Shown: positions 35,022 to 50,000 of the stretch, one piece after another | Layout: every line of letters starts with the position of its first letter | Numbering within the stretch: the stretch's first letter is position 1 | Assembly: GCA_037176905.1 (NCBI GenBank) | Contig: JBBBWG010004446.1 | Location: 1-64,000, forward strand | Reading direction: 5' to 3' | DNA from: Azolla pinnata | Lineage: Eukaryota > Streptophyta > Polypodiopsida > Salviniales > Salviniaceae | Length of the DNA: 64,000 nt | Position numbers and translations under genes: made by a program | The notes under the pieces: generated by a model | What the model saw: only the letters and a program-made list of their open reading frames with translations | Told to the model about the DNA's origin: nothing | The model's database searches: none

Positions 35022-38000
35022 TTAATAGCTTGGCTTGTTCCCAGCCAGAATGAGGGAGATTTCTAGGCCTCTACTAAAGGCCTGGTTGAAGAGTAGTCGA
35101 GTTTGCAGAGTTGACATAAACGGGAACCAAGAGAGTACTGCCACGGGAAAGAAGATGACTGTCCCCATGGCTGCATCATAAAAGCGTGCAATACTGCGGA
35201 GAGATGTCCATAGCCCCATCTTCTTCATTGCAGGTTTCCACACAACCCCAATCTGCACAATCAAGAGCAATGGATTGAAAACTCCTTTTCGATCTTTCTT
35301 GAGGGCTCTTCACATGAAGGAATGTAAGGGTAACGAAAGAATGATATGATATCAACATATTTTAAGAGGCATCATTATCTTAAGGTCCAAAAGAATACAC
35401 TAGCTAGCTTAGAGACACAAACAAGAGAAGAAAAACTCTAGGGGAGGCTCATACCGATACTGATGTACAAAGCATTCGTCAAGACTAACCAAACCATCTA
35501 GTAGCTGGTTCACTCAAAAGTTTCTTTTACGACTATTTGTAGTTTTATCAGGCAAAGCAAATAACAATTTGATGGGGTTGAAACACCCCTGATGCTAGGG
35601 TTTCTACGATGAACCGCCAGTCGTAGAATGTCAGCTCCAAATGAGCCATTTTTGCACCTGCTAAATCAACTAGCTCTGGAAATGGATGGCACTTCAGCAT
35701 ATAAGCTAGACCTCGCCATTCATTGAGCAGTCATCGTGCAGCCCTGGGCCTAAGCCCCGGTGAAAACAGCCCCCCGGCACATCAACCACAATGAAGACTA
35801 CAGCCTAAAAGATATAACAAATCATTGACCTATGTTCTACTGGCATAGGTTGCATTGCACTGGGTTTAGGACTCAGGAGGAGAGGGAATAAACTGAAATC
35901 TACATTTCAAACATCAAGGTTTCAACACCAGAAAATGCTACTTCTTTTTCAGCCTGTACAAAGAAAAGAACAGACATACATGTAAATAGATACTGGCGAT
36001 CCATAATAATGGCATATTAGTTTGGTATTTTCTACATTAACCAAATGAACATAAGCATGGAGGCTTGAACAATAGTTATGAGAACTTACACAAAGGATAC
36101 CCCAGCCAGTGGGAATCAGAGCCAAAATGCTCGCAAAGATATCACCCACAGTTACATCGGTGAGAATTACAACTGCAACCAAACCAGCAATGATGGCAAA
36201 GAAAACAACCAGTCGAAAAAGAAGGATCCACCAGTTCCATTCAGCACTCTCTGGAATGTAAGAGAAAATCTGTCGCATAGAAGATGTGCTTATTAAGCAT
36301 ATCTTATGATGGACGAAATATAGCTTTAAGAACTCAGTTGACTTTATATGCTAACTAACCTCGATAACAATAATGACACCAAACAAGATCAGCCAGGATA
36401 CTCCATAAACCTGGACAGAAACAAAGTGGATTGGAAAGCTTCATTATTTTTTATAGTCCACCTGGCTTCTCAATAGATCTCAATGCATTTTCCTTCAACA
36501 GCAAAATGTTTTTCCCCATACTCATTAATAGTATTTCCCCTTCTGAAGGCAATAATATATCGTTTTCTTTCCAAAAAGGAGATTGCCTATCATGAGATAT
36601 TGTTGTAAGAGCTTGAAAATGTAAGGATGAGTGTTTTTTATTCAGCAAAATCTTTACTTTATAAATTTAATCCTGTCCAAAATAGCCACCCGTTAGGTTC
36701 TTTTGCCAACGAATATACTCTTGAAATTTTACTTACAGCCAAACTTGTGTTGTTTTTCGCTCCCTTCAGATGATAAACCACACCATATTGTAGGAGCAGG
36801 AAGCGTAAACTGAGTATAGTTTGCAAGATTCGTCCCCACACAGACCTGATAACATCCTAGAAGCAATCAAGAAATCAATATAGTCAGAGACAATCACCAA
36901 AGCATTTTTATTGCAAATGGCATATTGAACGCAATATATTTATGTAGAATGGGATTACACCATTACAAAACATGAATTATGGTTCATAATCTATGAATTC
37001 TTTCCGTTAAATTGTTGTGGTCAGTGAAAATAGACATAGATGTAGTCTATGGCAGAAGTGCTATGCATAGAGTGACACAGTCAGGTTTGTTTTCCCAGAA
37101 TGGATAAAAGAAAATGATTAAACTGTCAGGGTGAATGCCTCTTTTTCCTTAGGAAAATGGCAATGCGCCCGTTAGCTTGCTTCCGAAATTCCTTCAGGCA
37201 ATGCTTCTGACTTGAAGAGATTCAAAGCTGTCTTATCACACTGCGTAGTACCTGCAATAGATGTATATTTATATAAGAATACTATTACTCATTACACGGA
37301 GAGCCCCAAAACCTGATACATTCCAATTACAACTGCTGGCAGCTCCTATTGCCACCTAGATTATGCCATGGGGCACTTGAGCTTTTTTCCTTATCATGTC
37401 GGTGAATTAACAAAGTGAAACACCATCATTTAAGTCTTTTCAACCTTTACTGATAAGTTGCAAGATTCGTTTGAAGAGTTTCAATATCTTATGATTCCTG
37501 GGCAAATCACCATACCATCATAGTAATCTATATCTTATGATTCCTGGGCAAATTACCATACCATCATAGTTATCTATCCCTGGTAAGAATAATCCGCGAA
37601 ACCTGCACTGATTTCTTCGTGTAATCTCATGGCTTGTCTATATAATGAGCAACTATATAATGAGCAATGAGAGTAGGTGATCGAGACATTCTTGTTTTAC
37701 TCCAATTAGAGAATCAATTCCCATTGCTCAACCGGTTTCAAATGAGTTCGTAACTGCACAATGCATTGCCATTATAGTTCTTATGACTTCCTCAAATCTA
37801 ACATGCCTCCATATACACCACATGCATATAAGCAGACTATCTTGCAAGTAAATGGATAATGCATTGCTCATTCCTGCTCTCAGCGTATCTGCTAAATGGC
37901 TAATGGATCCATCCTGCATCTAAAAACGTAAACATGCATCATCCAAAAGCTTAACTATGCATTATCTGCTGTCAGTGATTCAGTTCTTCGGATCCAACAG

Positions 38001-41000
38001 TCACGTCTCTGTCGTGATCGTTGCCTCTCAGCAATAGGCTCAATTTTCTCTGATGTTCTTAGCCCTGACGGTAAAGATATCGGACACACACTCCCAGCTG
38101 TTGCTGATGACGATGATGATGACATGGAATTTTGGTTGGCGTTTGTGCTACAGATCGATAAGCTGAAGTTGGAAAATGATGGCCTTGTGGGTGGTGATCT
38201 TGCCCTCAACAACCTTCCTTTGCTCCGCCTGCTTCAATTTGAAGCAAAAGTTGCAAGCCTGCACCCTTTCACACCCTTGCCACGCTTGCAACTCCATCTG
38301 GAGCAATGGGCAATGTGTGTTGTGTACATTTCCAAGAGAACACAGGGCCCCAGATGTGGCAAATGGTGCCATAGATTGAATAAGCTGAAGGAGTAATGCA
38401 TTCACAGCATACCCTGCAGCTTTGATCAGGCATCCAAAACTCACGAGACATGGCAGGAGTCTTAGCTCTCTTCCATGGGACCCATACGCTGAATTTCTCC
38501 ACTAAATCATAGAAGGGAGCCTTCATAGCCTCCATGTATTGAAGCCAGCATGTGAACATTCAAGAGCTACCTAAAGATACACTTCTTCCATTCAGTAAAC
38601 GCTCGGTGTTTTCAATTCTAGCTAGATAAAGTGTTCATCAGCTGCAGCAATGTTTCTTGCAGGGGCACTTTCCACAGAGAGAGAGAGATCTGATAATTTG
38701 AACAATGTTCTATCACATGGCTTTCCGTGATGAGATCAACAGATGCTTTCCTCAAAGTCACTAGAATAGAGGTCAGGTTGGGACACCGGGACTGAGAAAT
38801 AGAGAGATGGGGCTAGACTACGGCATGCCTGTGGCCTACTGGATCAGGCATCTGACTCCCTATCAAGCGATTTTCTATAGTTGACGCAACGCATTGTCCC
38901 ACAGGTGTACCAGTGTCATTCGTGTGCGTACACGGTGCTCTCTCTTTCCCTCTATTTGTTTGCAATATGTTTGTTGCTTCCCTTGTACTAAGGCTGCTTT
39001 GCTTAATTGAGAGAGTCAGGTTCTGACCAGAGAGCTACATCATAAGGAAGGATGACACGCTCAAGTCCTATTATTCACTGTTACTGAATTTCTAACTCTC
39101 CTCATTTTGTACCAAATTCTGGCGTTCGGGATATACTATCATTAGACTGTTTTTGGCAGTACACTACTAAGAATCGACCACTCAAGGAAGTATGTTCCGA
39201 CTTTCCCTATAGTTTATGCAACATGCCACCCAATCAATGTTCATGTCAACATGCTGTGCTTCATATTATATTAGAATGCTTGCGGCACGAAAATCACCTG
39301 TTCCTCCCACCATGCTTCCCAAGAAACCTCTTGCTTTATTCCAACACCGCCTCTATACATAAGCCAGCTCGTCCAATCATCGAAATCATCAACCGTTCTG
39401 AGGAAAAGAAACAATAAAGTAAGCATTTCACACGATACGAACGAAGTATCATTGCGAAGCCCTTTTTTTGTGATGATTAGAATGTTTCGCTTCCCTTCTT
39501 ATATTTAAACAAGATACAAATTTGTCTTAATAGAACATAGAAAATACAAGATAATTTTATACTATAGTTATCAGACTGACAATATTAGAAACTAACTGCC
39601 TATATCAATGAATTGCCTTAGTGACCATGATGTAGTTGTTTTGTTTCTTTTTATTTAACCACCTTCTCTTATGTTTATGTTTCTTCTTTCATCCTACACA
39701 TATACATCATATATGAGCAATCGGATTAAATTAGATAGTGTAGGCATCTATTGAGGTCAATCTTGACCAATGGGACATCAATACCATATTTGTTGATGGG
39801 TATCTCCTTCCTAAAAGGGGTGTTCATGATTTACATAAAATCAAATTTGAGGGATTAGTATTTAATTGTGCAGTGGTTTTTATATGAAACATTTTAATGT
39901 AAACTTACTTTTGCCATTCAAATCCAGATGGATTGAAAATGGAAGGAGCAAAAAGCCAGGTTACTGCAACAAACCAGCTACTAATACTGAGGATAGTATA
40001 GCTGATGCTTGATTTGTTGTAACCGTATACAAGATATGCTAACAATAACATTACTATCTCTAATCTGCCATAAAAAAACTATCATTAATCCTCACTTCAC
40101 ACTTATTAAAATTTTTGCATATAATGATATAATCACAAATACATACGCTTTCACAAAGTGACTGCGGGAATACAGACGATAATTCTCCGCAAATCTAATG
40201 TGCTTCACCACGAACCCTCTTCCAGTTGCTCGATACTGCAAGACGCTCAATTAGAGGTATTACTATAATGTCGAGATTTAACAGTTTCGTATGCAAAAGA
40301 AAACATACCTTCGCACCACCATGAAGTATAGTCTTTCCAAAATAGTGTGCTCGTGTTCCCAATGAAAATGTGAAGAAAACCGAACATAGTTGCAATTGCA
40401 TGGTTATAAAGCTTATACAAGCCTGGAAAACAAAATAGGATTTAGTCAATAGCAGAAAATATATTTTCAGCATTCCTTGGGTCACTGAAACTGTGAAAAA
40501 ATTACCTTTAGAACACCCTGCTCCAATATGAAAACTGCCAACATGGGTATAGCAGTGAGGCCACCCATCTGGAACAGGAATTGTGTGTCAAGTGAAGATT
40601 GTAATGCCTTGTTTTTGCTTTCATGTGCTAAGGTCTCTAACTCTTTTTCTATTCCTGATAATGCCTGCATTGTAATGACAAGATATAAGCTCCAAATTCT
40701 TTGACATATGAAAGGTCATTAATTTAATAAATCTTACCAAATATGCCTTCCCATAAAGAAATAAATATATAGCTAGCACCATCATCTGTATATTCCAATA
40801 AAAATGAAGAATTTAATATGGAGCACTCGGAAAATATTAGAATGAACCATCCCATGAAATTAATTACCAGGGCCACATTTCTTAGAAAAAAGAAAAATAA
40901 CCCAAGTTCTTACCATCGTGCTGAAATAGTAACCCACTGATGTCACATAGAATGAGAGCATTCTAAAGAAATCAAGCAGTTGCCCTAGGCGATAGACATC

Positions 41001-44000
41001 ACGGCTCAATGATTGTTCCCCATTTCCACTAGCCACTTTTGCCTCAAATGCTGCTATTTGATTCAATCCCACATCCCGACCTTTACCAACCTAGCTTTCT
41101 CAAAGCCAGAGTAATCAAGAAATCAGCATTGCAGTAAGGTTCTAGAGAGGATATAGAATGTAAAAGGTGTATTTGAGTTCACATATAATGACCATATCAT
41201 ATTATTGTAATGAAAATATCATGTTGTGTAATCATGTTTTTGTATCGCCATTCTTGTTAGAAAGCTCATTTACTATCAAAAAGGACCTGAATATATTCGT
41301 GATGCGTAACATTTCCCCTTCTTAAGGTAGTGTTAAAACCTGCATCAGAATCACACATTAGAAGAGAAACCCTCATCTACAGGAACGTGTAAGAGCTAGC
41401 CATGCAAACCTGCATAAATATCCTCACTGACATTGATAGCCTTGGACGCTTTACTGAATCCACCTCTGGTCAAATGGAATATTCTATCAAATACATCCGG
41501 GTGTCCATAATGCATCCGAATTCTGCGGAGAAAATTTACCACATTAGTACATTTAACGCTATGGGACAGCAAAATGTGGAGAGTAAAAAATTAATCTATG
41601 GAGTTAATTTGTCTACTTCAATGGTCTTGCCAGAACTCGCTGACCCAATGTGACAAAGCTTGCCTCCTGGTTGGACATGAACCAAGCTAAGGATGAGACA
41701 CTGCAAACCCAACATCCTTATTCAGATTACAAAAATTTCCTATGGATCATAATAAATTACAGCGATTATTCATGATTCTGACATTGGATTATTACTATTA
41801 ACCCACCTTCCTGTAAAAACATGTTCACGCACTCCAAGAATTGTTGGCGGATTTTTCCCATGAAACTCCTCCAGAAGATTGCGCATCTTAAGGGCCTCCT
41901 CAAAATAATTATCCTTACAAACCAGATATTGTAAAGTCTGAGAAGACGTGGTTCACAAAAAAAAAAAACTGAAAACAATTCCTGAAGATTCATGACAAAG
42001 AAACCCGTGATATTCTCCAGTCAATCACAATGACTGCAATACATGTGGAAATACTCGATGGTTAGTGTAGGTATTTCTGTTTCTAAAGATCATCCTTTGC
42101 AAGCTGTAGATTCATAATGAAGAAACCGTGATACTGTGCAGTCAATCACAATGACTGCAATACATGTGGAAGCACTCAATGGTTAGTGTAGGTCTTTCTG
42201 GTTCTACAGATCATCGTTTGCGATTTAAAGTGGGTAATATGTATTATCAGTTGACTCACAGTTTTATTATTATTAACTGATAATGCATCATAGAATTTTT
42301 AAATGTATCATGGTATGTCAGTTTTCGTTTTGGGAGTTTAGGGTGTTTTTGACATGTCCTGACCTATAATAGCCCTTAGGCTTGATTGGGACCTCTCTTG
42401 TTCCCCTTAATTGATTAATATCGTGGCCTGTAGTGACAGAGCTAAAGACAGTTGCGATGATTCTTTACTTGATGAGTTTCTCTGACTGTATCGTTACCCT
42501 TCAACTACTATTCACTGTCTCTTGTTTACTAGCAAGAACATTCAAACTATAGCTGGTCTTTGTAGTCAATCACCATGGGTAATGGGCCAAGAGGTAGTGG
42601 TATCTCTACTTTACACAATGACCTACACAGAGTTCTGCTGATTATAATTCTGGTTTTCCGTGCATTTTGAAAATGATAAGAGCAAACATCTCATGAATTG
42701 TTTTTTCGCATACAGTGGGTAATCATGCAGCTACATTAGCATTAGATATCCAGGAATCACGCTCTGTGAATTCGTCATCACAAACTTTTCCTCGTGCAAC
42801 TCTTTATTTTAACCGGATGCATTCCATTCCTTCCACTTGTATATGTAATAGCTTCCCCTGGAGAGAAAATAAGACTAACCTGATTCATGTCAATGGTCTG
42901 GAGGGCATCACCACGCGTGAAAATCACAGCATGATTTTGGTTTTCTGGCTTTCCTTCCCCTAGAATGGGATTACCTGGTAGCTTTATTGAGTAGATGGTC
43001 TGAAGATAAAGAAAAAAAATTAAAACGCTCTACATCAGAAGCATCTTAATGAATGGAGTGACCTTTCTTCAGAGAGAAACAATAATATTAACTATGCCGT
43101 TGCCAGTAATTATCTCGTCACAAAAAAGCTCTACATATAAAGTATGTGGAGATAAGGAGAAGAACTCTGGTCAATAAGAAACATTGTACCTGCTCCTCAT
43201 CAAGATTTCGTGGAGCACCCTGGACAATGCACATGAAAAAAACACAACTCTAAATTGGTCAAGAAAATTAAACTTCAGCAATCAAACTAAGGATTTATAT
43301 TTATATTCATAATTAAATGCAGAACAAATGATCAGCAGAATCTATTGAAGGGATCTGGCATTTTCCAGACAAACCTGTTTCCTGGAAACCTTCACAAGTT
43401 TGGAAAAGTATTCCTCCTCGCCCTTCTTATTCAGCTCGTTGTGCACAAAAGCAACACGCAAATCTTCATTCCTATGGAAACCCCAGAACACGGGTCAAAT
43501 GCAAGTCAATTGTAGAAGATACTTAAATGTAGCATGAATGTATTTATGGCTTACTTCTTCATTAACTCAAGTATATCTGCTGCTTCTGACATTTTTGCTG
43601 ATTTTTGTCGTCCATATATTTGACAACTGACGACGTACGTAAACTTCAAGTCAGCATAAAACTTGTATATAGCTGGATTTTCTGGCACCTCATTTCCTTC
43701 TCCTGTAAGAGTTTTACTGCAGATCGTTATAAAGGAAAATGCAATCATCACAAAAACTTTGAATCACTTTTCTAAAAGTTCCAATCTTTTCTTCATGTGC
43801 TTTTGGCTAGAAGATTTTTATAGTATATATACCTCTGCTCTCATTTTGGCTTTCCAGAATTAGGGCCAGTTTATAATACATCATTCCACGCACTGCAGAT
43901 TAAACATGTATAATTCTATCACCAACACAGTCAATAGCTTGAAATTAGATGTGTATAAAAGAACATACCTGTCCTTGCTAATGTCTGGCCTCGATAAGAT

Positions 44001-47000
44001 GCCCACAATCTTACATTCATGATAGTTTCATCATCCTTTCCAGATTGTAATGCCATCTCAACCGCAGTTTCCAGTAGTTTGATTCTCTCAAGGAAATTGC
44101 TCCATTCATCTATGTCAAAGTAAAAACTCTTGCATATCAAGCATATCAGGATTACTTTTGGAAATTTAGTTTTTTAACCACGGCATTGATCATATCCAAG
44201 ATCCCAACATTGCCATATTGAAATTCTATTATTCAGCAGTTTTCCTACAAATTGCTTTGTTTTATGCTATCCTACTGACACTTCACAATCTTTTTAGAAC
44301 TTCTCAGGGCGTACTTACAATGTTTAGGAAGCAGGATGAAACAAGAAACTGGGAAACAGATCTACCTCCAAGGTCATAAAATATAAGTAAGCCTCAATTT
44401 GAAACAACCCATGCAATTACAGAAAACATACACAACTAAAACTTGAAACATTACTCATATTTGGTACGGCTTTAGATCTTGGTGGAAACTGGTATGACAT
44501 CGTAATGCAACAGTAAAGACTAACAGATGTTTTGATCTACAGATGTTTTCCAATACCAAACAAATTCCATACCTGGAAAAACTTTCTGAAGGTAAAATAG
44601 AATTGTTATCCCATCTTCGTTGGCCTCTTGAATTGCAGCTTTGCTAAACAGTACAGTCTCTCCGTAATATGGAGTTAAAACACTGAAAACATTCATCCAG
44701 GATTGAGGCTATCACTAAGATATGGCACCATATTCAGACAACGAAAAACAATATACCTGAAAGATCTCATTGCTCTGACAGTAGGTGCCACTGGCATCTT
44801 CATAAATAATGAATTCGTAAAGAATTGTAGACGCCTCTGTGCTTCAGCATTTCTGGGGATAGTAGAGACTGACTCCATTGTCAAGAGTGCATGTAATCTC
44901 TTAAATGATTCCTTCTACACAAGGATAATTGACATCTTCACACAATTCACTGGACAAACGCATGCCAAATAAAAATATAATTACAAATTGATGACCATAC
45001 CTTTGTTGGTGGAAGAATATTTCCGAAATTGTGATTTGTAACACTGTCCAATGGAAATTATACTAATTAATTGATCAAGAAATCAAAGAGTTTCTCCTTA
45101 CACATGAGCAAGGAGTACTATTAACAACAAAATCAGAAGTTCAAATGCCAGGTAAAAAGTAGTGAAACACTAACCCTGAATCTATTGACAGAAATGAGTT
45201 CACACTATGACACACATCGATTACAGGCTGCATCAAATCGATTTTTTTGGGAGTTTTCTGCATTATTCATCAGAAATAAATTTTGGCAAATTACAGGAAT
45301 TTCCTATGATAAACAATAAACATTATACTAGTATCTACAAAGACACCCCAGATCCACCAGCTGATGCTCAACACTTACATTAAAAACACCATTGGTCAAA
45401 TGTTTCAAGCATTCGACTACTTCCACAAACTTAATAGCCTCAAAATTTGTTGAAACGCTAACATCATCCACCTTCATCATTAAATCGTGTAATCTATCAC
45501 ATCGTTACAAACAATGTTATTTGAATAAGCTCAGACAAAAATTATAGTAAATCTATTACTCATAGCAAAATAAAAAGCCAAACTTACAATTTCTTGTCCT
45601 TATTATCTTGCACCATGTTGAGAACTAGTTCAAGCCCCATCTGGAGAACTTCATTAACTGCAGAGCTCATTATTGGATCTTTTGCAACTTTTCCCCATTG
45701 CCCATCAATGGTTAAATCAACTGCAACTGGGACCTATTCACGAACAAATACACAGGCCATTAGATGCTATCATGCAAATATATGTTGGCAGAAACCAAAT
45801 CTAAATATTAGTTATCCAAGAATCTGTACCTTTCCAACAAGCAGGAAAAGGGGTCGCCAAGAAGATTTGGAACCTTCCCCCAGGTCAGGCATAAGAAGCA
45901 GCTCTTTTTCACTAGAAGGTAGAGGAAGATGGACAGAGAATTAGGGCTTTCAGTCCCTAATTAAATAAATCGTTCTTTACATAAATCAAGATAGCATCAG
46001 CATTTAGTAGCATGAACAAGGACAATTTACATACTCATTACAAATATAGTCCTCCTCTCGAAGAAGAGAGATGATTTTATTCCAAAAAGGAGCAAACTTC
46101 TTTGCTTCCGAATTCTCAACTGAATCCTGTAATCATGTTTGAGCATTCAAGAATCACAATTTGAGATAACCTTACCAACTGCTGCATATGTATATTTCAA
46201 AATATAAGAGCAATGCTAGCAACGAATCTTCGAAGGTTTGTGCTCTCAATTTGCAATATGATATTTTCCTATTAGCTCCGTTTAGAACCCTCTACAATAA
46301 CAAAAAACATGAAAAACATCATAACCTTGTGCCTATAGAATACGATTTATAGATGCTCATCTAGCTTTTACAGAGCCTTTAAATTCCTGAAAGACCTTTA
46401 CCTCTATGTCCATTCTGAACCAAATTATATATAAAAATAGCAAATTTGTCAACCTTTTGGTCGCCTACCTCTTCAATAATGATTCAGAAAATATAAAAGA
46501 CTTCAATATCAAGTAAGATTCATATAGATTACTTACACTTCCACCCCCAATACGCCTGTAACATAACAAAAAATTCAATAGCATTCAGCACATGCGGTAT
46601 CTTTTCCATAAACCAAACAAATACTATAGTGAATAGCATACGTTGCAGGTTTATCACGTTGCAAACACTTCACAAACGCTTTAGGGAATGTATCAAATCG
46701 GTGTCTGATCATATCAAGTGTCCGTATCTGGAAACAAAGATGCATGACTAAGTCAGTGTAATCTTGATAAATTAACCAGAATAGTTTTCCAGCAGAAAAC
46801 AAATCTATTGAGAACCACCATCAAGATTAGTTTTACCACACTAAGTAGATGATCATAATTAAATACCCTTGATGTAGAGAAAAAGTAGGAAGTTTGCAAA
46901 TGTTTACAGATAATAAGAATCCAGAAAATAGAGTATCATCTTCGCTTGACCTATCCCTTACTACTTTATCTATCGGTTCAAGGTTCCTTCCCATTGTAAA

Positions 47001-50000
47001 ATCACCTATATTGATTTGTTCCTGCATTAGATATTATTTCATGATGGATCTCCTATTCTCACTGTCCCTTTCAGTTACGCTCTCAATTGTAAGAAACTAA
47101 AGCAAATGCTCCCTGAATAAAGGTGGCTTAAAACCAAAAGGGCCATCATAGGTAAAATAGAAATGACGAATCTCATGCATTGCACACGAGAGTTGTTTCC
47201 AACTAGAAAATCACTGACAATTCTTTACTGCAATCGAAACTTGATTTTAATGCTATAATTCTCCAAATGTTCTGTGCTAAGTAAGCTATAGCATTCCTAG
47301 AGGGAGGAAATCAAAATACCTCCCCCAGCTTATCTCTTGCACCAAGAATGGCACCCAAAATTGCTGAAAACACAGCATACCACAGAACAATGTCTAGCAG
47401 GTATATCTGAAACCAGCAAAGAAATAGTATATATCATCAAAGATAATTTTATGTGAGCCCAAGCAGTTCTTAGGGGGGGGAAGAAAGAAAATCGTGCAGA
47501 ATGCCATCAAGTACAACTCATACAGGATTCTCGACATCAACAACTTTTATAGATTATATACCATGCTTAATTAAGATGTTTAATTGCTTGCAGGAATATT
47601 ACAAAATATCTTGCTTATCTAGATATCAACAAAATCTTAAACAATACTTGTCTTTTGTTGAGAAAAACTATGTCGGACAACTTAGTTTTGCGTCCCTTAG
47701 TGAGGTAGATTTTCAGTGATCATGCACTGCATATTTTCTGTAGTGAAGAATAACCTCCATTCCTATAAAACAAAATCGCTTACTGTTGTAACAGGAGCCC
47801 ACAGGAAGAATACAGTCAATGCATTGTAGTTATCTGCATGAAACAGAAAGCATCCCAATTAGACAGTGCACTCTAGTGTATGCATGACGAGATGGTTAAT
47901 ACATCATCGAAACGATTACGTCATTATTTGAAAAAAAAAAAACCGTATCCTGAACAGAAAAACAAAATGTAGCACACTTGTCAGGCACAACAATCCCTCC
48001 AACCAATTGAGAGCATTGATTCACTCCACTTTGCCCAATCTAAAAACCACCTTCACGATTAGTTGTCTACAAGTATCCTGTTTGTGGTTGTTAAAACATC
48101 CTATGAACCATTACCACCATATTATGCATTAACGAGATTATTGATGTCTATAAAAACCCCAAAAGCTCTCTCCATTTCATCATAGATAGGCAGAAGAATC
48201 TCATATGTATGACCAGGACGAGAGGTTAACTATGCCCAACTGGCTACTGAGATGGCTTTGTTCCGAAGATGTACAGATGGAGGTGTGCAGGGTGGCATAA
48301 TATACCCGATAAAGAGTGATAGCTTTAGTTGTTGCCTTACCATGAGCCATGAGTCCATTTTGACCAAGAACTAAAGAAAGGTATGTTGGCATCTTTTAAG
48401 AGGTCAAAAGAACCAAAGTGACCAAATGAGAAATTACATCTGTCTCAATTTTACGAACAAAAAACAAAATCATAATTATTAAATACAAACTTCCAAAGCA
48501 TCTTGCTAGCTAGAAAACTCAGACTTCTGAACTAGACAGATTGAAACTTCTGCCTTGAAGATCTCCAATCTGGACCAATTCAACACAGAGAAAATTCCAA
48601 TGTGAAGGAAGCACCTTCAGCATCATATGATGCTGGCCTAATCTATGGATGACAATGGACATTCCATATGGACCAGTGGTTCAGTCTGATATTACTAGAA
48701 TAGCAATTAACCAAAACTATTGTGGCCCATTTCAAGCGTTGTGGTCGTAATCCCACTGGAGTAGCCTTTACTTCAATTTAAACAAATGCTGGAGCCACAC
48801 AAAGTTGTGACGGTTCTTTGTTAATGTACTGTGTGATGGTAGTCATTCAACAGCTTCTCCCTATGTCTCTTGAGTTCTACCAAGAACAATCCTACAGTCA
48901 TCCTTTATATCACTAACATACAGACGGAGCTGAATCCTTATTCTATTGTAGCCCGTTTCAATTTTGTGTTCATAAACCCAGTTGAGAAGCGAATTCTAAA
49001 CAACAGTTGAAGCTACAAAATTTGTGATCATTATTTGTTAATGAGCTGTTCTGATAGTATCGTCATTCAACAGCTTCTCCCCTATGTTTCTCAAGTTCTA
49101 GCTAGAATAATCCGACTATCAGCCTTCCTATTCTACAAACGTACATAGAACTTTCTGAATTCTCGTTCAAAGAGGCACTCGTATCTTCCTCTTATCAACA
49201 GAACACACTGAAATCTTACAAATCTGGTCTTTCTGAGATTCCTTTAACTCCAAGCACATTGTCAGCGCTCTTATCATTAGTTTAGAAGAAAACAAGCATA
49301 AACCCTGAATATATGTTGCTTTCCATTGAAAATGTTTCTTTTGTATTCTTGATGAGCATCTACATTAAATATGGAGGCTTAAAGCCCTAAGAAAGTGAGG
49401 CAGCAACCACATACTCTTGGAAACGAAGTCATGCCACGCATATTTTATATCCCCACTATATGATGTAATTGCCGGTGTCGCATCCATGAGGGGTTTTATC
49501 TGCAGAACGGACGCTTCAAAAAATAGTGTTCTAACCACCTTAAAGCCAATACAAACAATATTGTACTTATAGAATTGATTATATACCTGAAGAAAATAAC
49601 TGAATGTGAATTTGCACCCAAGAAGTATCATCCAGAAACAAACATACCTGTTGATGACATGTGTTTTTAAGTAATCACAAAGCCACGAAAACTTTCAATA
49701 TTTTTGACAACTTAATCTGCATAGTGTTAACATGCAAAAAAAACAGGACCTTCATTAAGTGATACCATGAATGCATCACCTTTTAGAAGCAACAGCATGG
49801 AATAGTTTTATGACTGTAAAATATCAAAATGTTTCGTCCAATGTTCATTAGAAATCGCAAACCCATCTGTAATACCTGATATAATGCTTGAACTTCTCAA
49901 ACATCCGCCGTCCAACAAAATATCGATCCTGCACACACAAATGATAACCACATTTATGTGTCAGGTTTTCTTATGTGTTCATAAAATATCTCAAAGTAGA

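Larger units (their letters stand above)
35022..40785 (-). other. Callose synthase exons 39-48: C-terminal membrane cluster
   Basis: Exons in gene order: 40738-40785, 40506-40664, 40309-40422, 40147-40235, 39909-40064, 39298-39397, 36737-36856, 36360-36410, 36090-36269, 35022-35252. Conserved strings: [92 protein letters not shown]. Intron 44 (36857-39297) contains a FAB1-like pseudogene fragment. Confidence 0.92.
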
